Positions 17,163 through 24,797 of a stretch of 40,150 bases of DNA are shown piece after piece. The stretch spans positions 1 through 40,150 of the forward strand of contig NZ_FXZK01000018.1 in the NCBI RefSeq assembly GCF_900184895.1. Direction: 5' to 3'. Position 1 is the stretch's first letter; each line of letters begins with the position of its first letter. The notes under the pieces were generated by a model that worked only from the letters and a program-made list of their open reading frames with translations, did no database searches and was not told the origin of the DNA. The translations under genes and the position numbers were made by a program. The stretch comes from Flavimaricola marinus. GTDB lineage: Bacteria > Pseudomonadota > Alphaproteobacteria > Rhodobacterales > Rhodobacteraceae.

Positions 17163-18776
17163 TCAATCCACGGGTTCGAAGTGATCTGCACGCGCTCTGG
17201 CCCAACGCTTTCGATATCCTCCCGGGTCATCTTTGCCCGTCTGCAGAAGCGATCCGATCTCAATGCTCGTGAAAGCTTGGTCCCCAGTTACCATTTGAGC
17301 ATCTGATTGACGGATCATGAGGTGCCGGGGAAGGAACTCACTCGGGTCAGTCAATCCAGCGGCTCCGGTCATCTCGCCCAATGCCTCGAGAGTATTGCGA
17401 TGAAAATTCGCAACACGCTTGCTTTTCCCAATTGGATCAAGTGCTCGTTGACGCAAGGGGTCCTGGGTGGCTACGCCGACCGGGCAATGGTTCGTATGGC
17501 AGGCTTGTGCTTGAATGCAGCCGATCGCAAACATGTAGCCACGGGCTGAATTGCACCAATCCGCGCCAATAGCGAGGGTTCTCGCAATGTCGAACGCCGA
17601 GACGATCTTGCCGGCAGCGCCGAGTTTTACCTGATCTCGCAAGCCGGCGCCGCGAAGCGTGTTGTGAACGAATGTCAGCCCCTCCACCATCGGCATGCCG
17701 ACATGGTTGGCAAACTCAAGAGGTGCGGCGCCGGTGCCACCCTCTGTTCCGTCGATCACTATGAAATCAGGCACGATTTCGGTTTCCAACATGGCTTTGA
17801 CAATGCACATGAACTCTCGCTGATGGCCTATACACAGCTTGAAGCCCACTGGTTTGCCCTTTGATGCCTCTCGCAGCAGCCCAATGAACTGCATCATTTC
17901 AGTTGGTGTCGAAAACGCTAAATGGCTCGCCGGCGAGACGCAATCCTGACCCATCGGAATGCCCCGGGCTTCGGCGATTTCTGGGCTGATTTTTGCTGCA
18001 GGAAGCATCCCGCCATGTCCGGGCTTTGCGCCTTGGCTCAGTTTCAGTTCGATCATCTTGATCTGCGGATGGGATGCTTGTTCGGCAAACTTCTCAGCAC
18101 TAAAACTGCCATCATCATTCCGGCACCCGAAATAGCCCGACCCGATCTCATAGATTAGGTCACCACCCCCTTGCCGATGATATCTGCTGATCCCGCCTTC
18201 GCCCGTATCATGCGCAAAGCCGCCGATCTTCGCACCTGTGTTCAACGCGAGGATGGCGTTGGCCGAAAGCGACCCAAAACTCATGGCTGATATGTTGTAG
18301 ATCGAAGCATCATAGGGTTGCGCGCAGTTGTCCCCTCCAATGCGCACCCGAAAGTCAGTGCTCTCCAAGTGTTTCGGAGCAACCGAGTGGGTCACCCAGG
18401 AATACCCAGCATCGTAGACACGCATTCGTGTGCCAAACGGCCGTTTATCCTCCATACCCTTTGCGCGTTGGTAGACCAAGGATCTTGCGTCTCGACTGAA
18501 GGGTTCTTCGTCCTGATCGCTCTCGATCAGATATTGTCTGATCTCGGGTCGTATCCCCTCAAAAAGAAATCTCATGTGACCGATCACAGGATAATTTCTC
18601 AGAATCGAATGATCGCGTTGGATCACATCCATGATTCCGAGCAAGCTTAGTGACAGAAACAGGACAAGCGGGATCAGCAACCAAATCGAGAAAGCCAGCC
18701 CGAGCGCAGAGAAGGCGGCACACACGATGCACAGGGCAAGGATAGAGAATCTGCTGAGATCTTTATTTGTGTGCAT
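17163..18776 (-). CDS. Membrane-anchored FMN-binding glutamate synthase-like protein
   Basis: A 537-residue protein. Two adjacent N-terminal hydrophobic segments (about residues 9-48) anchor it in the membrane. The rest is the FMN/TIM-barrel synthase domain of GltB: ISAMSFGSLSANAI, HDTGEGGIS, KPGHGGMLPAAKIS and IDGTEGGTGAAPLEF. Three cysteines (Cys420, Cys426, Cys431 in CIQAQACHTNHC) match the ligands of the 3Fe-4S cluster of glutamate synthase. There is no amidotransferase domain, so glutamine is not the ammonia source, and the true substrate of this stand-alone family is unsettled. The ATG at 18776 has TAGGGA seven bases upstream. It is transcribed toward the dpp operon. Confidence 0.88.
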   Translation of the reverse strand: MHTNKDLSRFSILALCIVCAAFSALGLAFSIWLLIPLVLFLSLSLLGIMDVIQRDHSILRNYPVIGHMRFLFEGIRPEIRQYLIESDQDEEPFSRDARSLVYQRAKGMEDKRPFGTRMRVYDAGYSWVTHSVAPKHLESTDFRVRIGGDNCAQPYDASIYNISAMSFGSLSANAILALNTGAKIGGFAHDTGEGGISRYHRQGGGDLIYEIGSGYFGCRNDDGSFSAEKFAEQASHPQIKMIELKLSQGAKPGHGGMLPAAKISPEIAEARGIPMGQDCVSPASHLAFSTPTEMMQFIGLLREASKGKPVGFKLCIGHQREFMCIVKAMLETEIVPDFIVIDGTEGGTGAAPLEFANHVGMPMVEGLTFVHNTLRGAGLRDQVKLGAAGKIVSAFDIARTLAIGADWCNSARGYMFAIGCIQAQACHTNHCPVGVATQDPLRQRALDPIGKSKRVANFHRNTLEALGEMTGAAGLTDPSEFLPRHLMIRQSDAQMVTGDQAFTSIEIGSLLQTGKDDPGGYRKRWARARADHFEPVD

Positions 18777-19232
18777 GCTTGGTCCCTATCTTGCTGAGCG
18801 ACGGTTCTTGGTTCCATAAGAGCAGCGCAACGCTTGGACATGCAATACTTTGGACCGCAGCTAGGATAGCCCCTGAGAGGTAAACATCAGAGACTTGGAG
18901 CTCGCCGCCAGAAAGATGAGGCGTCGATCCTGGGTCATGCAGCGCCGATCGAATTGCCGAGAAAAGCCAAGAAAACAGGGCCATATTCCGTCTACTATGC
19001 ATGAAAAGCTGGTGACGAGCGCGTAATTCAATCGACGTGTTGTTCATCAAACTTCGTGCCCTCTAGCGTATCCGCGTTGCTCAAAACAGCACATAGCGTC
19101 TCGCGAATATTCGATTTTTCCGAGTGCGACCCTCGTGGAACAAGTCTCTTGCTCAAAATAATAAACAGCACTAGCGTCAGGTAACGATCAGTTTTTGCGT
19201 GGTTATCCCACTAAGGGAGTTCGGACCTGTTT

Positions 19233-19249
19233 CTCACCTCGCAGGTGAG
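19233..19249. promoter_or_regulatory. Interrupted palindrome upstream of the TRAP cluster
   Basis: CTCACCT, a 3-base CGC spacer and AGGTGAG form a perfect 7-bp inverted repeat about 130 bases before the TRAP binding-protein start. It may be a regulator binding site or a small RNA hairpin. Confidence 0.4.
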
Positions 19250-19321
19250 CGGTATGTGAAAAACAAGTCCGTTGTCGTAATGCCTACTCTCTGTGTTAGA
19301 GTTGAGTAGGGCCACGAAAAA

Positions 19322-19344
19322 GCGCTCTCCATAAAGGAGGGCGC
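19322..19344 (+). promoter_or_regulatory. Leader hairpin before the TRAP binding protein
   Basis: GCGCTCTCC and GGAGGGCGC form a 9-bp stem with one G-U pair around an ATAAA loop, ending 31 bases before the ATG at 19376. There is no T-run, so it is not a normal terminator. It could stabilise or regulate the mRNA leader. Confidence 0.45.
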
Positions 19345-19375
19345 AGTCATTGTCGCTACCAACGGGAGAAGAAAT

Positions 19376-20335
19376 ATGGACATAATCAGACCACTAGCAC
19401 TTGCAGGTGCCATGTTGGCGAGCACCGCCGCGATGGCGCAGGAGCGATTCATTACAATTGGCACAGGCGGACAAACGGGCGTCTACTTCGTGGTGGGGCA
19501 ATCCATTTGCCGCCTCGTCAACCGTGGCACGGCCGAACACAACCTGAGGTGCACCGCGCCATCAACTGGTGGTTCGATCGCAAACATCAACGCGATCAAC
19601 GCAGGCGATATGGATATGGGCGTCGCCCAGTCCGATTGGCAGTTCCATGCCTTCAACGGCTCTTCGGAGTTCGAAGGCAACGAGATGCCTGACCTGAGAG
19701 CTGTATTCTCGGTCCATGGCGAACCCTTCACGGTCGTCGCCCGCGCTGACGCTGGCATCACCGACTTTTCCGATCTCAAGGGCATGCGCGTCAACGTCGG
19801 GAACCCGGGCTCCGGTCAACGCGCCACGATGGAAGTTGTGCTCAACGCGCTTGGTTGGTCGATGGATGATTTCTCGTTGGCCTCCGAGCTCGCTCCCGCC
19901 GAACAGGCAGCAGCTTTGGGTGACAACAACGTAGATGCAATCATCTATACCGTTGGACATCCAAATGGCTCGATCCAGGAAGCGGCGTCGACAACCGAGA
20001 CCGTTCTGGTTCCAGTCACAGGGCCCGAGATCGACGCCTTGATTGCGGACAATCCCTATTATGCAGCCGCGACAATTCCGGGTGGGATGTACGAAGGGTC
20101 ACCGGACGACGTTTCGACATTCGGCGTGAAGGCAACGTTCGTGACCTCGGCAACGGTCCCCGACGATGTGGTGTATGAAGTCGTAAAGGCGGTCTTCGAG
20201 AATTTTGACCGGTTCCGCGGCCTCCATCCTGCATTCGCCAACCTCGCAGAAGAAGAGATGATTGCCGACGGCCTGTCTGCTCCTCTGCATCCTGGTGCCG
20301 AGCAGTACTATCGGGAACGTGGCTGGATCGAGTAA
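19376..20335 (+). CDS. TAXI-family TRAP transporter solute-binding protein
   Basis: A 319-residue periplasmic protein. The signal peptide runs to AMA at residue 21 with cleavage before QERF. The mature start ITIGTGGQTGVYF is the TAXI-family signature, and the domain continues with STGGSIANINAINAGDMDMG and NVGNPGSGQRATME. TAXI proteins capture organic acids or amino acids for a TRAP permease driven by an ion gradient; the ligand here is unknown. GGAGAAG precedes the ATG. A strong terminator follows, so the binding protein is probably made in excess over the fused permease encoded next. Confidence 0.93.
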   Translation: MDIIRPLALAGAMLASTAAMAQERFITIGTGGQTGVYFVVGQSICRLVNRGTAEHNLRCTAPSTGGSIANINAINAGDMDMGVAQSDWQFHAFNGSSEFEGNEMPDLRAVFSVHGEPFTVVARADAGITDFSDLKGMRVNVGNPGSGQRATMEVVLNALGWSMDDFSLASELAPAEQAAALGDNNVDAIIYTVGHPNGSIQEAASTTETVLVPVTGPEIDALIADNPYYAAATIPGGMYEGSPDDVSTFGVKATFVTSATVPDDVVYEVVKAVFENFDRFRGLHPAFANLAEEEMIADGLSAPLHPGAEQYYRERGWIE

Positions 20336-20345
20336 CCGAGACTTC

Positions 20346-20380
20346 GCGGCCCCCAACCTCCTTGGGGGCCGCTTGTTTTT
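20346..20380 (+). terminator. Intercistronic terminator between TRAP binding protein and permease
   Basis: GCGGCCCCCAA (20346-20356) pairs perfectly with TTGGGGGCCGC (20362-20372), an 11-bp stem with a 5-base loop, followed by TTGTTTTT. It is a good Rho-independent terminator. Placed between binding-protein and permease genes it probably lowers permease expression. Confidence 0.9.
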
Positions 20381-20456
20381 CTAGAGCCCAGCAGGCTGGG
20401 TTCAAAGCGACGATTGCGTCGCTTGCCTACTTCGGCGGTCAAATCAGGGGCATAAG

Positions 20457-23237
20457 ATGAGCGATCAGCGATCCGAACAAGACCAGATGCAAGCGGCGGC
20501 GGTAGAGAATTCCGCTGCGGGGCGAGGCGGGTTGAGCCAAGCCGAACTCGATGCACTTGTTGCTTCTTCTGATACCGGTGGCCGTGGTAACTCCGGAACC
20601 TTGGCAATATTCATCAGCGTTGTCGCCGTCGCTTGGTCGCTGTTCCAACTCTGGATCGCTTCACCCCTTCCGTTCATGGCAGGTTTCGGTGTCTTTAACT
20701 CGACGGAAGCTCGCTCTATCCATCTCGGGTTCGCGATCTTTCTAGCGTTCTTGGTGTTTCCCGCTGCGAGGACCAAAGTTCAGCTGAGCCTTGGCATTGC
20801 AGTGCCGCTCATCCTCGGCGGTCTCTTCTTCGTTTCTGCCAAGGACGGTACTTCAACTTGGTGGATTCCCCTGATTTCCTTGGCTGTCGCAGCGGCAGTC
20901 ATTCTTGGCTCGCCCAAAGAGCGTATTCCTTTGTGGGAATGGGCCATGGCGGTCCTCGCAGCCTGTGCGGCTCTCTATATCTGGATATACTACTCTTCAA
21001 TTTCAGGGCGCGTCGGTGCGCCAATCACGCAGGACTTCGTAGTCGCCGTCATTGGGATCATCCTGTTGTTGGAAGCAACGAGGAGGGCACTTGGACCGGC
21101 ACTGATGATCGTGGCGTCGGTGTTCTTGATATACACCGTGCTTGGTCCGTATATGCCCGACCTGATTTCTCACAAGGGCAACAACCTTTCCGAGATCGTA
21201 AACCATCAATGGATTACCACGCAGGGCGTCTTTGGGATCGCGTTGGGGGTGTCCACAAGCTTCGTGTTCCTGTTTGTTCTTTTCGGTTCCTTGCTCGACC
21301 GGGCTGGTGCCGGGAACTATTTCATCCAGGTTGCCTTCAGTCTGATGGGGCACATGAAGGGCGGACCGGCCAAGGCGGCCGTGGTCTCCTCGGCCATGAC
21401 CGGTCTGATCTCCGGATCGTCGATCGCCAACGTCGTGACAACCGGAACCTTTACGATTCCGCTGATGAAGAAGGTGGGTTTCTCTGCCGAAAAAGCAGGC
21501 GCGGTGGAAGTCGCCTCTTCGGTCAATGGTCAGATCATGCCGCCCGTGATGGGGGCGGCTGCCTTCCTTATGGTCGAATATGTCGGCATTCCGTATTTTG
21601 ACGTCGTCAAACACGCCTTCTTGCCGGCAGTCATTTCGTACATCGCCTTGGTCTATATCGTCCACCTCGAGGCGCTGAAGGCCGGGATGGAGGGGCTCCC
21701 GAGAGCGTATACACCGAAACCGATCGTCCAGAGGTTGATCGGTATCGCATTCACAATTGCCGCAATCTGCGCGATCTCTTTCGCAGTCTATTATGGAATG
21801 GGCTGGATCCGTCCCGCATTCCCGGAAACAGCTGCCTATATCATCTTCGTCTTTCTGACGGCTGTGTATGTCGGGCTACTTTATATCTCATCCCGAGAGA
21901 AACCATTGGAGCTAGATGATCCGAATGCTCCGGTAACGGCCCTCCCGCTGCCGGGCCCGACTGTCAGATCCGGCCTCCACTTCATACTTCCCGTAGTGGT
22001 CTTGGTTTGGGCGCTGATGGTCGACCGGTTGTCGCCGGGGCTGTCTGCGTTCTGGGCAACCGCATACATGGTGTTCATTTTGGTCACCCAGCGGCCGCTT
22101 ACCGCACTTATGCGGCGTCAGGGCCAATTGCATGCCGCCATTCATCAAGGCTTCAAGGACCTGCTAGACGGGCTTGAAACCGGCGCCCGCAACATGATCG
22201 GGATCGGCATTGCCACGGCGACGGCGGGTATCATCGTCGGTGCGGTTAGCCAAACCGGTGTCGGCTCGGCTCTCGCCGATGTTGTGGAAGTCCTTTCGGG
22301 CGGCAACATTCTGGCTATCCTTATGTTGACGGCGGTCCTTTCGCTTATTCTGGGAATGGGGTTGCCGACGACGGCAAACTACATCGTCGTATCCGCCTTG
22401 CTTGCCCCTGTGATCGTGACACTTGGGCAGCAAAACGGGCTGATCGTGCCATTGATTGCCGTTCACCTCTTTGTCTTCTACTTCGGGATCATGGCAGACG
22501 TCACTCCGCCTGTGGGTCTGGCGAGCTTTGCTGCCGCCGCGGTTTCCGGTGGCGATCCGATCAGAACAGGTGTCGTGGCGTTCTTCTATTCGCTGCGCAC
22601 GGCTGCTCTGCCGTTCTTGTTCATCTTCAACACGGAATTGCTCCTGATCGATGTGACGATGACGCAAGGCATATTCGTGTTCATTGTCGCCACGATTGCG
22701 ATGCTCTTGTTCGCGGCGGCGACACAAGGGTGGTTCCTTGCCAAGAACAAATTCTACGAGACGATCGCGCTGCTCTTGATCGCGTTTACGCTGTTCCGGC
22801 CCGGTTTTTGGATGGACATGGTCTCGGCACCGTTCACAGAGGAACAGCCTACCGAAATTGCGGCGGCAGCCTTGGCAACGCCCGTCGGAGAAGACCTTCG
22901 ACTTCGTGTGGCCGGGATGAACGATCTCGGGGATCCGATCGAGTTCGTCGCGATTTTGCCGATCGAAGATGGCGCGACCGGAGAGGAGCGGCTGGAAAAC
23001 GCAGGTCTGGTCTTCCGCGAAGACGGCAGTTCGCTCTTTATCGACGATGTGAGCTATGGTTCGCCGGCTCAGGCGGCTGGGCTTGATTGGGATCAAGAAG
23101 TCTTGCGTGTCTTGCGACCGGTCAGTCAGCCGAGCAAGTATCTGATGTTCATCCCGGCACTCTTGCTACTCGCGCTCGTCGTGTTCCTGCAGCGCAGCCG
23201 ATCCAGTGGTGTGTCGCGCAATTCAGCAAAAGCATAA
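20457..23237 (+). CDS. TRAP transporter permease with fused small and large subunits (DctQM type)
   Basis: A 926-residue inner-membrane protein of the fused 4TM/12TM TRAP family that works with TAXI binding proteins. After a polar N-terminus (about 50 residues) come the DctQ-like helices, then the DctM part with the conserved SGSSIANVVTTGTFTIPLMK, EVASSVNGQIMPPVMGAAAF, GLPTTANYIVVS and DVTPPVGLASFAAAA. The C-terminal tail (about residues 790-890) contains a soluble PDZ-like stretch (DDVSYGSPAQAAGLDWDQEV) before a last helix, matching the DUF3394 tail seen in this group. It lies downstream of the terminator and 11 bases before the universal stress protein gene. Confidence 0.93.
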   Translation: MSDQRSEQDQMQAAAVENSAAGRGGLSQAELDALVASSDTGGRGNSGTLAIFISVVAVAWSLFQLWIASPLPFMAGFGVFNSTEARSIHLGFAIFLAFLVFPAARTKVQLSLGIAVPLILGGLFFVSAKDGTSTWWIPLISLAVAAAVILGSPKERIPLWEWAMAVLAACAALYIWIYYSSISGRVGAPITQDFVVAVIGIILLLEATRRALGPALMIVASVFLIYTVLGPYMPDLISHKGNNLSEIVNHQWITTQGVFGIALGVSTSFVFLFVLFGSLLDRAGAGNYFIQVAFSLMGHMKGGPAKAAVVSSAMTGLISGSSIANVVTTGTFTIPLMKKVGFSAEKAGAVEVASSVNGQIMPPVMGAAAFLMVEYVGIPYFDVVKHAFLPAVISYIALVYIVHLEALKAGMEGLPRAYTPKPIVQRLIGIAFTIAAICAISFAVYYGMGWIRPAFPETAAYIIFVFLTAVYVGLLYISSREKPLELDDPNAPVTALPLPGPTVRSGLHFILPVVVLVWALMVDRLSPGLSAFWATAYMVFILVTQRPLTALMRRQGQLHAAIHQGFKDLLDGLETGARNMIGIGIATATAGIIVGAVSQTGVGSALADVVEVLSGGNILAILMLTAVLSLILGMGLPTTANYIVVSALLAPVIVTLGQQNGLIVPLIAVHLFVFYFGIMADVTPPVGLASFAAAAVSGGDPIRTGVVAFFYSLRTAALPFLFIFNTELLLIDVTMTQGIFVFIVATIAMLLFAAATQGWFLAKNKFYETIALLLIAFTLFRPGFWMDMVSAPFTEEQPTEIAAAALATPVGEDLRLRVAGMNDLGDPIEFVAILPIEDGATGEERLENAGLVFREDGSSLFIDDVSYGSPAQAAGLDWDQEVLRVLRPVSQPSKYLMFIPALLLLALVVFLQRSRSSGVSRNSAKA

Positions 23238-23248
23238 GGAAATAGGCG

Positions 23249-23680
23249 ATGTTTAACAAAGTCTTGCTTACTCTTGATCTGAATGCGCAGGCCTCCTGGG
23301 AAAAAGCCTTGCCACAGGCGGTCGAAATCGTTCGGACGTCCGGTGGGGAACTGCATGTCATGTCTGTGGTTCCCGACTTGGGAACACCGTTGGTTGAGAG
23401 CTTCTTTCCAGAAGATTTTGAAGAGAAGGCGATCAGTGCTGCGAACTCTGCACTCGACGCGATCGTCAGGAAGGAAGTGCCGGATGACGTCACCGTCCAT
23501 CAACACCTCGCGTTCGGGACGATACACAAGAAAGTCCTGCAATCGGTCGAAGAGATCGGTTGCGACTTGATCGTCATGGCCTCCCACAAACCAGACCGGG
23601 TGCGAGAATTCCTGGTTGGCTCAAACGCTGACAGGATTGTGCGAAGATCGCCCGTTTCCGTTCTGGTCGTAAGGGCGTAA
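23249..23680 (+). CDS. Universal stress protein (UspA domain)
   Basis: A 143-residue single UspA domain. It begins FNKVLLTLDLN and ends with MASHKPDRVREFLVGSN then ADRIVRRSPVSVLVV, the ATP-loop region of the family. Usp proteins commonly sit next to TRAP transporters; in the ectoine system TeaABCD, TeaD binds ATP and tunes uptake. A similar regulatory role here is inference from the 11-base spacing to the permease gene. Confidence 0.92.
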   Translation: MFNKVLLTLDLNAQASWEKALPQAVEIVRTSGGELHVMSVVPDLGTPLVESFFPEDFEEKAISAANSALDAIVRKEVPDDVTVHQHLAFGTIHKKVLQSVEEIGCDLIVMASHKPDRVREFLVGSNADRIVRRSPVSVLVVRA

Positions 23681-23749
23681 GGACGTGCCGATCACAGAGA
23701 CAAACATGGCCCAGTTCGGGCCGCTCTGTCAGCACGGAGAAGATACTCA

Positions 23750-24724
23750 ATGACCCCATTCGCCATCGCTGGTGTGCAGATGTACGTCCATGCATTGCAA
23801 TCAAACGTCGATGGAATGATGCATCGACTGGATGTGCTAATGGCGCGCTTTCCATGGACCCAAATGGTGCTCTTTAGCGAGCTGGCTCCTTTTGGCCCTT
23901 TGGAGCAATACAAGCTGCCTCCTGAGAACGACGTTATCGAGGTTTTTCAGGCAGCAGCCGTCAAACACAAGATTTGGCTCATCCCCGGGTCGATGTTCCT
24001 GACGCATCCCGAAGATGGTCGGGTCTACAATACATCCTTGGTCATCAATCCGGACGGTGCGATTGTCTGTCGTTACGCCAAGATGTTTCCGTTTCTTCCC
24101 TATGAGGCGGGGGTTGCCGCAGGCACCGATTTCTGCGTCTTCGACGTTCCCGATGTGGGTCGTTTTGGTTTGTCTATCTGCTATGACATGTGGTTCCCGG
24201 AGACGACGCGGCAGCTGACATCACAGGGGGTCGAAGTGCTGCTGCATCCCGTGCTGACCGGTACGACGGACCGTGACGCCGAACTGGCGATTGCCAGAGC
24301 GACTGCGGCTCAGTTTCAGTGTTATGTGATTGATGTGAATGGACTGGGTGCCGGGGGAGTTGGCAAATCCTGTGTCGTTGATCCGACCTCACTGGTGCTT
24401 CACCAGTCAGGTGGGCAAGAAGACATGTTCCCGATCGAGGTGGATTTGTCGATGGTGCGCCGGCAACGTGAAACCGGCATGAAGGGGCTGGGACAGGTTC
24501 TCAAGAGTTTTCGAGATCGGTCGGTGGATTTCTCGGTCTATGATCGGGCCAGCGGCACAGACGATTTTCTTCATACTCTCGGACCGCTCAAGGTGCCGTC
24601 ACAAGGGTCGAGAGCCGGTCTTCATGTAGATGTGCCGGCATCGGCCGAGAGTGAAGTCTCTTCAAGCAAGTCGGTCCTCGGCCTCGATCAGACGCCATAC
24701 AAGGGAAAGGCGATTAGTACTTGA
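23750..24724 (+). CDS. Carbon-nitrogen hydrolase (nitrilase superfamily)
   Basis: A 324-residue cytoplasmic enzyme. The catalytic triad is visible: Glu44 in FSELAPFGP, Lys111 in CRYAKMFPF and Cys144 in LSICYDMWFPE. The family hydrolyses amides, carbamoyl groups or nitriles; the Tyr-Asp-Met-Trp context after the Cys fits aliphatic amidase or carbamoyl-amine amidase members better than true nitrilases. The last 60 residues are a low-complexity Ser/Ala-rich tail beyond the domain. It lies 69 bases after the Usp gene and 73 before the decarboxylase, suggesting one transcription unit. The substrate is unknown. Confidence 0.87.
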   Translation: MTPFAIAGVQMYVHALQSNVDGMMHRLDVLMARFPWTQMVLFSELAPFGPLEQYKLPPENDVIEVFQAAAVKHKIWLIPGSMFLTHPEDGRVYNTSLVINPDGAIVCRYAKMFPFLPYEAGVAAGTDFCVFDVPDVGRFGLSICYDMWFPETTRQLTSQGVEVLLHPVLTGTTDRDAELAIARATAAQFQCYVIDVNGLGAGGVGKSCVVDPTSLVLHQSGGQEDMFPIEVDLSMVRRQRETGMKGLGQVLKSFRDRSVDFSVYDRASGTDDFLHTLGPLKVPSQGSRAGLHVDVPASAESEVSSSKSVLGLDQTPYKGKAIST

Positions 24725-24797
24725 TGATCAGTGGGTAGATAGTCACTCTGAATGTTGAGCCCGCCAAAGACCTCGGCCAAATCTGGGAGAACGATCG

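Larger units (their letters stand above)
18777..19375. other. Divergent intergenic region upstream of the TRAP cluster
   Basis: About 600 bases without a convincing gene. A minus-strand frame (19050 down to 18763) could encode 95 residues but has no recognised family and overlaps the start of the FMN protein gene. The right half contains two short hairpins described separately, then GGAGAAG as ribosome binding site for the TRAP binding protein. Promoters of both flanking genes should be here but were not located. Confidence 0.45.

Noticed and set aside
18763-19050. Minus-strand open frame of 95 codons upstream of the FMN protein gene
   Set aside because: No family, weak start and overlap with the next start codon. 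It may be real but is not supported.
22164-23096. Long minus-strand open frame (310 codons) opposite the TRAP permease
   Set aside because: Very Arg/His/Asp-rich composition typical of antisense reading; the sense gene is clearly real.
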